64,000 nucleotides of DNA, from NCBI GenBank assembly GCA_965249785.1, contig CBDFMU010000049.1, forward strand, positions 11,427 to 75,426, read 5' to 3'. Position 1 is the stretch's first letter. The number at the start of each line of letters is the position of its first letter. The notes beneath the pieces were generated by a model. It was not told the DNA's origin and made no database searches. It was given only the letters and a program-made list of their open reading frames with translations. This stretch comes from M3007 sp965249785. Its GTDB lineage: Bacteria > Bacteroidota > Bacteroidia > Chitinophagales > Saprospiraceae. Made by a program: the position numbers and the translations under genes. This document shows positions 1 to 8,076 of this stretch, in pieces.

Positions 1-813
1 GCCATCGGGCGAAGTCGTCAAATCATCCGCACCCTGCACAGTGGCCGTGCCGCCAACATTGGGATCATCTGCTCTGGTCAACCATCCTGTCGAACTGGTA
101 TGCAAATAATCACCTCGGCAGAGTACGGCAAATGGATAATTGGTCGCTCCGGCAGCCTTGGCCAAACAAGCTGGATTATACTGTCCAGCGACGGGTATCC
201 GAACCGCGCCATTTTCCGTACCAGTGGAAATATGTGCAATGGTGGAATCCACCCCGAAGCCGCCGGAATTAGCTACCCATAAAAAACCGCCAGACAGCAG
301 CATTTTCTCCGGGCCGGCACCCGTCGGGATGGTTTTAATGATCTTATTGGTGCGCAAATCCACTTTGGCCACGCTGCCGTTTACGCCGTCGGCCCCCCAT
401 TGACTTATATACGCGTAATTATCGTCCAGGGATTGGAAAAAGCGCGGCAAAGCCAGTCCGCCGATGGTATCGAGGTACTCGAAGGTACCCGCATCCACTA
501 CCACGACGCGGTTGGCACCGTTCACCACGATGTAGCCTTTACCATTATGAAAACTAAGCGACTGTACAAACTGGCCCAATGCGGCCCCATTATTGGCTTT
601 GCCAAAAATATCCTGCACCGTCTCGTTCGTTGCCGGGTCGTGCCAGGTGATGGTGCCAGTGCCGCCGAAAGGGCCTTCATTGACTACGAAAACACCTTTT
701 TCATAGCGGCCAGGTGTGGGGGTGGGAACAGGGTCCTTTTTGCAGGAAGAAAACAGGAAAACGCCGCTCAGCAGCAGTGGCAACAGGAGTGCCAGAAGAT
801 TTTTGACTTTCAT
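1..813 (-). CDS. BtuG-like cobalamin-binding surface lipoprotein (partial, runs off left edge)
   Basis: The reading frame opens at the ATG complementary to 811-813 and stays open for 271 codons to the window edge, so the C-terminus is missing. It starts with a lipoprotein signal peptide with lipobox FSSC (Cys24), followed by a YncE/DUF5074-type beta-propeller sequence with phrases such as GYIVVNGANRVVVVD and FLWVANSGG. Proteins of this type in Bacteroides (BtuG) are surface-exposed seven-bladed propellers that capture vitamin B12 and pass it to the TonB-dependent receptor BtuB. The function is inferred from the fold plus the cobalamin riboswitch about 230 bases upstream on the same strand. 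A BtuB gene would be expected beyond the left edge. Confidence 0.8.
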   Translation of the reverse strand, partial: MKVKNLLALLLPLLLSGVFLFSSCKKDPVPTPTPGRYEKGVFVVNEGPFGGTGTITWHDPATNETVQDIFGKANNGAALGQFVQSLSFHNGKGYIVVNGANRVVVVDAGTFEYLDTIGGLALPRFFQSLDDNYAYISQWGADGVNGSVAKVDLRTNKIIKTIPTGAGPEKMLLSGGFLWVANSGGFGVDSTIAHISTGTENGAVRIPVAGQYNPACLAKAAGATNYPFAVLCRGDYLHTSSTGWLTRADDPNVGGTATVQGADDLTTSPDG

Positions 814-887
814 TTTTGATGTATAAATAACTGAAAATGAAAGGCAAACGGGAAAAATGGGCAGCCCGATCCCTGGCTACAAAGTGA

Positions 888-984
888 TTGATAAGGGCTG
901 ATGAAAAGGCTAATAAAGGTGGATAAAAAGCCGTGCGAGTGCCAATTATCAACCCTAATAAAACCTTTATCAACCTTCATCAAC
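888..984. repeat. Imperfect word-palindrome in the leader of the BtuG-like gene
   Basis: The left arm (888-926) is made of drifting words such as TTGATAAGGGCTGATGAAAA. The right arm (946-984) carries the reverse-complement style, ending CAACCTTCATCAAC. The arms pair imperfectly around a loop of about 19 bases. It lies between the riboswitch and the start codon, so it should be transcribed. It belongs to the architectural family described in the findings. Confidence 0.6.
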
Positions 985-1039
985 TTTTTCCGACAGCCGA
1001 TCCAGCCTGACTTTCTTCCCGAAGCCCGGTGACGATATA

Positions 1040-1225
1040 GTGGCTGGCAGGTCTTCTGGCTCGTCTCTGCGAAAGTGCGCCTTCCCATGCTGATGAGCAG
1101 CACAGTGGCGGTATGCACTTCGCGCGTGTCCGGCAAAACCGGGCTTGAAACTTACAGCAGCGGGTACTGCCCCGGTTTTGCACCGGAGTTCCCTTTTCAT
1201 CCCGATACGGTGTATCGGAAACCAA
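1040..1225 (-). promoter_or_regulatory. Cobalamin (adenosylcobalamin-class) riboswitch
   Basis: Read on the minus strand, the segment contains the conserved core GATGAAAAGGGAACTCCGGT, then the run with GGCAGTACCCGCTGCTGTAA, and finally the 3' signature GAGCCAGAAGACCTGCC (complement of 1046-1062). The hairpin CCGATACACCGTATCGG precedes the core. These are the hallmark elements of the B12 riboswitch in the expected order. It sits upstream of the BtuG-like lipoprotein, so expression of that gene should fall when cobalamin is plentiful. Confidence 0.92.
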
Positions 1226-1257
1226 CTACTGGCGGCGAAGGTAGCGACGAAATTCCT

Positions 1258-1294
1258 AAAAAACGTAGAGACGTTGCATACAACGTCTCTACGT
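1258..1294 (-). terminator. Palindromic hairpin plus T-run after the DUF1501 gene
   Basis: Arms ACGTAGAGACGTTG (1263-1276) and CAACGTCTCTACGT (1281-1294) flank a 4-base loop. On the minus strand the hairpin is followed by six T residues (complement of 1258-1263). It begins 9 bases after the stop of the minus-strand gene ending at 1303, so it has the form and position of an intrinsic terminator. Near-identical palindromes recur at 5028-5055 and 5842-5869. Confidence 0.75.
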
Positions 1295-1302
1295 GACTTA
1301 CA

Positions 1303-2973
1303 TCAACGCACCACACTCAATTTTATCACCTCCGCCTGGCCGGAATTTTTGTTTTCCAAACGCACAAAATAAGTGCCGGTCGGTAGCGTCGCTACATCCA
1401 GTTGGAACGAGTTGGAGCCAGATACGACCCGCGCGGAGACGGACGAGATGACCGTGCCGCCCAAGCTGTGCAGCGTAAGCCGCGCCTCGAAGCTGGAGGT
1501 ACTTTCGTAGCCCACTTCAGTGCTGATGCGAGCTGGATTGGGAAATACACTGAGCGCACGCTTTTGTTGGTAGGTATCCCACACCGAAGTGGTACTGCCA
1601 ATGTAACATTCAGGGCCAGCCACGCCCGCTGCGTCCAATACCGGAAGCTTGGCATAGGTATCAAACATGGTTTGTTCCAGCACAAAATTGTTGGCTCCCA
1701 GCCAATCTTGCAGCAGCGTCGCAAAGACCTGTCGGTAGTCGTTTTGTACGCCTTGCAGCTGGTGATCGTTGGTTAGGTTGGCCAAATTCACGTTGGTGCC
1801 TACTACGCCCGCTTTGATGTTTTTTCCAAACAAAAACATGGGTGCCAGCGTACCGTGGTCGGTGCCAAAGGAGCCATTCTCTTCGGCGCAACGGCCAAAT
1901 TCCGAGAAGGTGCAAGCCACCACCTGGTCGTCTAAACCCAGGTTTTTGAGATCGTCGAAGAAAATTTTGGTGGCATCCGAGAGTTTGCGCAGCAAATTAG
2001 CATGGTTGCCAGTAGTCGTTACGCCTTCCACAATCTGGTCGCCGTGCGTATCAAAGCTGCCCATATTGCAGAGATAAATCTTGGTTTTGCAACCGCCTTT
2101 GATCAATCGGGCAACGGTCTTCAACTGATCGGCGAGAGAATTGGTCCCAGCGGTGGGATAAGTCGCCGCCGTGGAATTGTTCCCTGCATTGAAAGTCTGG
2201 CTAATACGTTGGGCGTACAGATTGGTACTTAATTCTACGCCCATGATAAACTCGATCTCGTGACCATAGTCAGAGTCGGGAATATCGGTCACGGGCATCC
2301 CGCCAATCGTCTGGATGAGCGAGTAAAACCCTCCCGCATCCTGACCGCTCAGGGTAATTACATTCTGGTGTTCCGTCTGCGTATGGAAGCCCAGCGAGGG
2401 GTTGGAGCTGCCGAGTTGGATACCCAGCGGGTCGGGGTGGTCGGCCGTCGGTACGCCCAGCACGTCGGGATACATGGCTTGTAAGGAACGACCCATCCAG
2501 CCGGAAGGGATATTGTTATTGACCGCCGTGCCATCGCCACCCGTGAGCCAAAGGTCGGTCCCCTTGAAGTGTGACTGGTTCATATCCACGTAACCGGCCG
2601 CTTGGACGATGCTGGCCCGACCATCATCGTACATCTGCTTCATGGAAAGCATGGCCGGGTGCAGACCCACGCGGTCGGCACTGGCCAGGGTATTATCCAG
2701 ATCAATGTACTTATCCGTCCCGCTGTCGGGGAGGCGAATGGTGGGCCGCAGGTTGGCGTAGAGGTCGTATTGTTCTACCGGAATGACGGTATTCAGGCCG
2801 TCATTGCCGCCATTGAGTTGAATCAGCACCAGCACGCGATCTTCCACGCCATCGCAGGTAGACATGATTTTGGCGAGGGTACGATTGGCAAAAGGCCGCA
2901 TGGAAAGGCCATTTACGACAAACGGCGTAATGCCCAGCGGCGGAAGTATTTTGAGAAAATTTCTTCTTTTCAT
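1303..2973 (-). CDS. DUF1501 family exported protein with T9SS sorting domain
   Basis: This 556-residue protein begins with a twin-arginine-like leader (MKRRNFLK). The body matches DUF1501, a family with an alkaline-phosphatase/sulfatase-like fold, with motifs LIQLNGGNDGLNTV near residue 50, MGSFDTHGD and TFSEFGR. The last 80 or so residues (from SVFPNPARIS) form a type IX secretion C-terminal sorting domain, so the protein is probably carried across the outer membrane. The next gene upstream encodes DUF1800, the usual partner of DUF1501, and both point the same way. The biochemical role of the pair is not established. A palindromic terminator follows the stop codon. Confidence 0.88.
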   Translation of the reverse strand: MKRRNFLKILPPLGITPFVVNGLSMRPFANRTLAKIMSTCDGVEDRVLVLIQLNGGNDGLNTVIPVEQYDLYANLRPTIRLPDSGTDKYIDLDNTLASADRVGLHPAMLSMKQMYDDGRASIVQAAGYVDMNQSHFKGTDLWLTGGDGTAVNNNIPSGWMGRSLQAMYPDVLGVPTADHPDPLGIQLGSSNPSLGFHTQTEHQNVITLSGQDAGGFYSLIQTIGGMPVTDIPDSDYGHEIEFIMGVELSTNLYAQRISQTFNAGNNSTAATYPTAGTNSLADQLKTVARLIKGGCKTKIYLCNMGSFDTHGDQIVEGVTTTGNHANLLRKLSDATKIFFDDLKNLGLDDQVVACTFSEFGRCAEENGSFGTDHGTLAPMFLFGKNIKAGVVGTNVNLANLTNDHQLQGVQNDYRQVFATLLQDWLGANNFVLEQTMFDTYAKLPVLDAAGVAGPECYIGSTTSVWDTYQQKRALSVFPNPARISTEVGYESTSSFEARLTLHSLGGTVISSVSARVVSGSNSFQLDVATLPTGTYFVRLENKNSGQAEVIKLSVVR

Positions 2974-2997
2974 CTTGAAAAAAGTTATTAGTTACCA

Positions 2998-3144
2998 GGG
3001 TATTGGTTATTGGTATATTAGTTATTTGTTATTGGTAGATATTGGTTAAAAGTGGAAAGGGGGTTTAAATTAAACCACTAATGCCCATTAACCAATCTCC
3101 ATTAACTAGTAACCAATCTACTAGTAATCAGTACACCAATACCC
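2998..3144. repeat. Imperfect word-palindrome between the DUF1800 and DUF1501 genes
   Basis: The left arm from 2998 reads GGGTATTGGTTATTGGTATA and onward. The right arm ends CACCAATACCC and contains AACCAATC. Both arms are chains of TTGGTTA/TTAGTTA-like words that pair with mismatches. It fills almost the whole spacer between two co-directional genes. Confidence 0.6.
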
Positions 3145-3147
3145 GAA

Positions 3148-4803
3148 TTAGAAGGTCTGGAATTCCGGCGAGAACATAATAGCATTAATGAGCCGTTCCA
3201 GCGGGATTTTCACGTTCTCATCATTGTTCGTGTTCAGATACCCTTGCCAATCATAAGTCCAGTCAGCAGGTGGCAGATTGGTCAGGAATACCGTGTTGAA
3301 GAAATAATCGAAACGCTCCGCACTGGGTGTTTCCGGCAGCAGGTAGTCCAGCAGATCACTCACCAATACGTATGGATCGGTGGCATCGGTGATATTGCCG
3401 CTGGCCTTCACCCAGGGAGCAATGTCCAGTTTAGAAGAAATCGTCTTATTGATCTGTCCACCAATCGTATTTTTTCCACTCAACAACATGGCCGACAACT
3501 TGTACCGGGCAATGATAGTGCTGGAATTGAACCATTGGTGATGATAGTCGGGTGCCTCGTAGTAAGCGGGATAACCCGCCACATTATCCGGGTAAAAGAG
3601 CTGCAAATTGGCCAAAGTCAACATACGATCCTGCACGCCGCTGCCATAGAAATTGACATAATGCTCGGCCGTGTTGGTGATTGGATCGGGGATTGGCATC
3701 TGGAAAAAAGTAATGGCTTGCAAGGCCAGTTCGAGCGGTGCTTTGATCATGCCACCCACTATTTCGTCGGTGTTGTCAGAATCGTCAGCATCGAAAAAGT
3801 GCTGGCTTTGCAAGAGCTGCTCCAGCACGGGTTTTACCTCGAAATTATTGGCAATCAAGGTATCAGACAAAGGCACAATAATATCGGTCTCGATTTCTTC
3901 AGTGAGGTTGCGACTGACGAAAAAACGATAGAGCCGCCGACAGAGGTTTTTGGCCGTTTCAGGCTGGGCAAAAACCATATTGACAAATGCGTCCAGTTCT
4001 TGCAACATAGTGGCTTCGGTCGTCGCACCGGGAATGATAGTCCCCTGGAATCTGGCACTAAAAGTCTTACTGGCAATATCGTGCTGATTTAGTTTCGGTA
4101 CACCATGTGGCAGCCCGGTCTCCGCATCGAACATATTGCGTCCACCCTGTATCCGGTACCCGGTAAACACGCGCGCGGCCTGCACCACATCATCTTCGGT
4201 GTAGGTAGTGTAGTCGCCGGGGCCGACTTCTGCGCCTCTGCCGATAGTAAACAGTTCCAGGAACTCGCGGGCAAAATTCTCGTTGGGGCTGGTTTTACTG
4301 TTCTGCGTATTGTTCAGGTAGCGCAGCATACAGTTGTCAGTCACCATTTTGGTCGCCAGCTTTTTGAAGTTGCCCAACGCTCCCCAGCGCAAGAGGCCCA
4401 GGTAGTCGAAATAATGTGCCGTACCATAGGAGAGGACATCCGCGATCATGTACTGGTGAAAAAAGAAGCTCATTTTATGACCGATGCCGGGATCTTGCAC
4501 GGCCTCGTTGAGCCACCAGCCTACGACAAAACGTCGTAGCTTAAATTCCTCGACCGGCGCGGCCATGCCGTAGGGCAGACACCAGGTGGCATTTTCATTG
4601 ACAGTAGTCGTGAGGGGATCATCATAGTGCGGCTGCTCCACCTGAACGGGATAGAGCTGCAGCAGCAGGGGCAGGGCTTGGGCGGCGCTTAAAGCGGCCA
4701 GCTCGTCCACCTTGGTTTTGGTGAAACGATAGCTCGTGCGTCGCAGCAAATGCGCAGCCCGGCGGCGGCCCAACACGCCCGAAAGCGGGGAAAGTGATGC
4801 CAT
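3148..4803 (-). CDS. DUF1800 domain-containing protein
   Basis: The 551-residue product has the DUF1800 features: an early segment AAHLLRRTSYRFTK, then a long helical body with NFAREFLELFTIGRG and DVVQAARVFTGYRI. No clear signal peptide is visible at the N-terminus, although the partner DUF1501 protein is exported. It is upstream of and co-oriented with the DUF1501 gene, the arrangement seen in many Bacteroidota and Planctomycetota genomes, which suggests that they act together. The ATG complementary to 4801-4803 starts the first conserved residues, so the start is well placed. No enzymatic activity can be assigned from sequence. Confidence 0.88.
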   Translation of the reverse strand: MASLSPLSGVLGRRRAAHLLRRTSYRFTKTKVDELAALSAAQALPLLLQLYPVQVEQPHYDDPLTTTVNENATWCLPYGMAAPVEEFKLRRFVVGWWLNEAVQDPGIGHKMSFFFHQYMIADVLSYGTAHYFDYLGLLRWGALGNFKKLATKMVTDNCMLRYLNNTQNSKTSPNENFAREFLELFTIGRGAEVGPGDYTTYTEDDVVQAARVFTGYRIQGGRNMFDAETGLPHGVPKLNQHDIASKTFSARFQGTIIPGATTEATMLQELDAFVNMVFAQPETAKNLCRRLYRFFVSRNLTEEIETDIIVPLSDTLIANNFEVKPVLEQLLQSQHFFDADDSDNTDEIVGGMIKAPLELALQAITFFQMPIPDPITNTAEHYVNFYGSGVQDRMLTLANLQLFYPDNVAGYPAYYEAPDYHHQWFNSSTIIARYKLSAMLLSGKNTIGGQINKTISSKLDIAPWVKASGNITDATDPYVLVSDLLDYLLPETPSAERFDYFFNTVFLTNLPPADWTYDWQGYLNTNNDENVKIPLERLINAIMFSPEFQTF

Positions 4804-4860
4804 CTTGAAAGATTGATGCGTGAAGGAAATCGGTTACAAAAGCAGCCCTTTGAGGAGAGA

Positions 4861-4956
4861 GTGGCAAAAAGGAAATTTGCAAAGAGCAAAAGACAAATAG
4901 GACTTTGGAACTGCCCAATACCTTGCCTTTTGCTTTTTTGACCTTTTGCCCTTTGG
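4861..4956. repeat. Imperfect word-palindrome upstream of the DUF1800 gene
   Basis: The left arm (4861-4906) is rich in GCAAAA words, and the right arm (4922-4956) carries the matching TTTTGC words, including CTTGCCTTTTGC and CCTTTTGCCCTTTGG. Arms pair imperfectly around a loop of about 15 bases. The spacer 4804-5062 otherwise holds only the perfect palindrome at 5028. Confidence 0.5.
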
Positions 4957-5027
4957 ATGGACTGCTGGATTAAAGAATGGTTTAACGCGGTGGTTTGGTT
5001 TTTATTAACGGAGCGGTGTTAAAAGTG

Positions 5028-5055
5028 GTAGAGACGTTGCGTGCAACGTCTCTAC
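5028..5055. repeat. Short palindrome, copy 2 of the GTAGAGACGTTGC family
   Basis: Arms GTAGAGACGTTGC and GCAACGTCTCTAC flank a 2-base centre. It lies 7 bases beyond the end of the minus-strand PIN-toxin gene. The spacing and orientation match the terminator-like copy at 1263-1294, but no long T-run follows here. Confidence 0.8.
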
Positions 5056-5062
5056 AGGGTAA

Positions 5063-5512
5063 TCAAAATTTTACCATTTCGACCCGTAAAAATTGCGGCA
5101 TCAGATGCTCGAAATCGCTGTCCGTAGTCAGCAAAGTAGCATTGAATAGGAAGGTGGTGGCCGCAATCCAAAGATCATTTTTTCCCATATTGCGGGAAGT
5201 TAGGCCAGAAAATGCTGAAAAGCGAGGATGTATTCCCTGACTAAAAGCATCAAGATCGGCATAAGCAGCAGTTATTTCTTCACTTTCAATCGGAAAGGGC
5301 CGCAGGGCATGAAGGAAATGATTCATGCGGGTTATTTTGCTTTCTCCTCAGCCAAATTGAAATGCCAGCGAGCGAATTTCGCCGACCGATACAATGGAAA
5401 TAAATGCTGCATTATCCCCTGAAAAAAGAGAGAACTGTCTGTCAATCTGTTGAATGTACACGTCGCTACGCACAAAATGAACCAGCACATTAGTATCCAG
5501 CACAAAGTCCAT
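5063..5512 (-). pseudogene. PIN-domain (VapC-like) toxin interrupted by an in-frame TGA
   Basis: The frame opens at the ATG complementary to 5510-5512 with MDFVLDTNVLVHF, the classic PIN N-terminus with catalytic Asp6. It continues through VGEIRSLAFQFG, then meets TGA (complement of 5348-5350) at codon 55. Reading continues in the same frame with GESKITRMNHFL and the PIN C-terminal half, KNDLWIAA (Asp113) and LLTTDSDF, ending at 5063. PIN proteins usually have Trp at this point (GWG), so TGA most simply replaces TGG. All four acidic positions survive. The start lies 3 bases after the stop of the upstream gene, as in toxin-antitoxin operons. It may be an inactivated toxin or a sequence error. 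Confidence 0.8.
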
Positions 5513-5515
5513 AGC

Positions 5516-5782
5516 TTATTTATGCAAATTTTTAATCATGTCTTCCGCAGACGGTGCATCCTGAAAAAGCATATTCAAAGGCGCAAAAATTTCCCGGCGA
5601 AGCGCATATCGCTCCCGAATAGAAGCCATATCAAGCGGAGCAATAGTATCGGTCATAGGTTTCGCAGTCAAGAATTTCAGCAGAAGTTCCTCCAAAAAAC
5701 CCTTTAATTCAGGGTTACGTTCGCGCAGCATTCCTTCCAAGGCTGCTTTGAGTGCTTCTTTATTAATAGCCTGACTATTCAT
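5516..5782 (-). CDS. Probable antitoxin partner of the PIN toxin
   Basis: This 88-residue, highly charged and mostly helical protein ends 3 bases before the PIN-toxin start on the same strand, the usual order and spacing of antitoxin then toxin. The N-terminal half is helical (ALKAALEGMLRERNPELKGF) and the C-terminal half (RERYALRREIFAPLNMLFQD) could wrap the toxin. I do not recognise a named antitoxin family, and no ribbon-helix-helix or AbrB signature is evident. Its role is inferred from context only. Confidence 0.6.
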   Translation of the reverse strand: MNSQAINKEALKAALEGMLRERNPELKGFLEELLLKFLTAKPMTDTIAPLDMASIRERYALRREIFAPLNMLFQDAPSAEDMIKNLHK

Positions 5783-5841
5783 GTGGTGCGTTTTATTAAG
5801 GCAAAATTATTCATTTTTTTGCTCCGTTGGTTGATATAAAT

Positions 5842-5869
5842 GTAGAGACGTTGCATGCAACGTCTCTAC
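5842..5869. repeat. Perfect 28-bp palindrome, copy 3 of the GTAGAGACGTTGC family
   Basis: The half-site GTAGAGACGTTGCA is followed directly by its exact reverse complement. The element lies 26 bases past the stop of the minus-strand BNR protein gene, again at a 3' end. Perfect symmetry without a loop would suit a protein-binding site or cruciform as well as a terminator stem. Confidence 0.85.
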
Positions 5870-5895
5870 GTCAAATGTTAGTTCATCTGCTAAAA

Positions 5896-7857
5896 TCAAC
5901 GTTCCACAACCAGCTTTGTCACGCCAAAACGCGCCCCCTCCGTCACTCGTACCCAATAAACACCCGCCGCCAAGCGCTGCACACCCAACTCCACCGACTG
6001 CCGACCAGCCACCGTACCCAAATCAATTGCTTGCACTGAACGCCCCAATAGATCAAAGACCTCCACGCGAGCAGGTGCTGTACCAGTCAGTTGTACCGAT
6101 AAGCGCGCCGTCGTAGTAGCAGGATTGGGCAATAAATGTAAGACGAACGTTGGATCCGCTTTCGGCTGCTCGAACGTGCCAACTACCGCTTGTGCAATGT
6201 CCTGCTTGTCTATGGAAACAAAAGTCATACTGTTCTCCTCCGAAGGATGGTTAGCGTTCAACACGTTAGTGCCGGGCAAATAATCCTGCTGATACAGCAC
6301 CCAAAGTTGATCGCCGATATGACGCGGCACCGTCGGATATGCGCATTCGATAAACGGTGACAAATCCGGAATGACGTAAGGTTCGGCAGTCAATTCCAGC
6401 GCGTCGCCCCAACTGTCGCCATTGTCCGTAGATTTCATGGCGTATAAGTGCCGGTAAAATTGGTCTTTGTCCGCTCCACTGCCCGTCCGATAAAGTTCGT
6501 TCAGCGCAGCATACACCAGGTAAATATTACCGTCATCGTCTGTACCAACGGTGGGAAAACTGGACAGGTTGGCACCATTATAACTGGCCACTTCGTCTAT
6601 CGAGGCAATACCCAGTTGGCCATCGCCATCATAATCGAATGCTCCGGTAATGATCTGCGGATTATCAGCCCCAAAACTTTCTTTCCAGTAATACAGGCCA
6701 TTGGTAGTGGGATAATAGCTGGAAACGCTGTCTGTAAAGCTAAGATCGGTCACGTACATACGGCCAAACCAGACGTGTACTTCCTGATTTTGATCAATCA
6801 ACACCGCTCCAAATCCGTCGTGGGTACGAATAGCCAGTGGTTCGGGAGCCAGGGTATCCAGCGGAATGTCGTCCACGGTGTACATGTTTCCGGGCACAGG
6901 CTGGTAGTTTTCCACCGCATCCGGGAAATCAAGCACCTGCACATCCGACCACGAACTACCATTATCCACCGATTTATATACCCGCACATCATTCCAGTTG
7001 GGAAATACCGCGATGGCCACGCCGTCGCCGGAGGCATCTATAGTGTACGAATCCGCCCCGAAACCGACGTAACGGCTGCTGTCCAGGCCGGGAATAATGA
7101 CATTCTGTTGATCCCAGGTCAGCCCGCCATCGGTAGAGCGATAGTACAGAATATGACCATTCAAACCGTGGTACACCTCTCCGAAAGTGGTGCCACCCAC
7201 TGGAGCAGTAATACCGATGACGTGCAGCGTCTGGTTGTCGGGGCCGCCCACTGCGATTTTGGGCCACAGCATCCGAATACCGGGCGGGTTCGGCAAGGCA
7301 CTTTCCGTCCAGGTAGTCGCGCCGGGAGCCTTGCGGGCCATCCACAATTTGAAAGGGGTCACCGAGGTGTTGTGACTAATAATGACTTCCGTGCCATCAC
7401 CGAGGATGGTCGCCGACGGGAAGCCCGTACGTACGGCTTCTACCCGCTGCGTCACCTCCGGCCAGACACCTCCGCTACGCACGTTATGGCCTGTGCCACG
7501 ATCGGTGTAACCAGTTTCCTGGAGACTAAATAGCCAATTGGCGACTGGCTCGCCCGCTGTATTGGCGTAAATACGTCGCGAGCTGCAGCCATACCATTGT
7601 GCATCCCAACGGGTGATCCCGGCCACCTCTTCCAAGTCCCGATAATTGACTTCCGATGAAGCAGCGCCACCCTGGCCCTCCCCCGTGGGAAAGACCGCAG
7701 CCTCTGGTACGCTGGTCTCCCAGGTATATGATGGATGTACTACCACCTGCGGCTGTGGATTGTTAACGTGGCCCAGAGAATGTTTGATGCCAGTCTGGGC
7801 GATGACGTTGCTGACAAGTAGCAGCCCTAACATCACCAATGTGTAATTTTTAAGCAT
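5896..7857 (-). CDS. BNR/Asp-box repeat (sialidase-like) secreted protein with T9SS sorting domain
   Basis: The chosen ATG (complement of 7855-7857) starts a signal peptide MLKNYTLVMLGLLLVSNVIA; a TTG 18 bases upstream is less likely. The 653-residue protein carries Asp-box motifs of the SxDxGxxW type (STDGGLTWDQQ, SVDNGSSWSD, STDNGDSWGD), typical of six-bladed beta-propellers of the sialidase/BNR superfamily. The C-terminus from LLPNPATTTA is a T9SS sorting domain ending TKLVVER. The catalytic Arg triad of true sialidases could not be confirmed, so hydrolase activity is uncertain. It is divergent from the PA-domain gene at 8077. Confidence 0.82.
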   Translation of the reverse strand: MLKNYTLVMLGLLLVSNVIAQTGIKHSLGHVNNPQPQVVVHPSYTWETSVPEAAVFPTGEGQGGAASSEVNYRDLEEVAGITRWDAQWYGCSSRRIYANTAGEPVANWLFSLQETGYTDRGTGHNVRSGGVWPEVTQRVEAVRTGFPSATILGDGTEVIISHNTSVTPFKLWMARKAPGATTWTESALPNPPGIRMLWPKIAVGGPDNQTLHVIGITAPVGGTTFGEVYHGLNGHILYYRSTDGGLTWDQQNVIIPGLDSSRYVGFGADSYTIDASGDGVAIAVFPNWNDVRVYKSVDNGSSWSDVQVLDFPDAVENYQPVPGNMYTVDDIPLDTLAPEPLAIRTHDGFGAVLIDQNQEVHVWFGRMYVTDLSFTDSVSSYYPTTNGLYYWKESFGADNPQIITGAFDYDGDGQLGIASIDEVASYNGANLSSFPTVGTDDDGNIYLVYAALNELYRTGSGADKDQFYRHLYAMKSTDNGDSWGDALELTAEPYVIPDLSPFIECAYPTVPRHIGDQLWVLYQQDYLPGTNVLNANHPSEENSMTFVSIDKQDIAQAVVGTFEQPKADPTFVLHLLPNPATTTARLSVQLTGTAPARVEVFDLLGRSVQAIDLGTVAGRQSVELGVQRLAAGVYWVRVTEGARFGVTKLVVER

Positions 7858-8026
7858 GGTCAATTTGTTTGGCAAATACAGTGATATTAAACATTAATGG
7901 TCAAAAATGTGAAAAATACTGGCACAAAATGGATATTTTTTGAAAAATGACCAAGCTGAATTTTGCGGGCACCGTAATAAATAGGTCAGTACCGTCTAAA
8001 AATATTTAATAAATGGATAGAGCGTT

Positions 8027-8034
8027 TATCTTTG
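8027..8034 (+). promoter_or_regulatory. Bacteroidota -7 promoter box TATCTTTG
   Basis: TATCTTTG matches the TAnnTTTG -7 consensus of the Bacteroidota housekeeping sigma factor. It lies 43 bases upstream of the ATG at 8077. The same box with identical downstream flank (CCCGACAAACATTT) precedes the paralogue at 10143. No good -33 box is obvious here. Confidence 0.55.
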
Positions 8035-8076
8035 CCCGACAAACATTTCATGAAAATTTAAACCGCTTTACAGATT

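Noticed and set aside
3244..4092. 282-codon plus-strand frame opposite DUF1800
   Set aside because: Shadow of the conserved DUF1800 frame, with no recognisable protein features.
5348..5350. TGA recoding as Trp or selenocysteine in the PIN gene
   Set aside because: Other genes in the window end at TGA (for example rimO and the helicase), so TGA is a normal stop, and no selenocysteine hairpin or Cys homologue at this site is evident.
6448..7533. 361-codon plus-strand frame opposite the BNR protein
   Set aside because: Antisense to a protein with signal peptide, Asp boxes and sorting domain; no start context or domain of its own.
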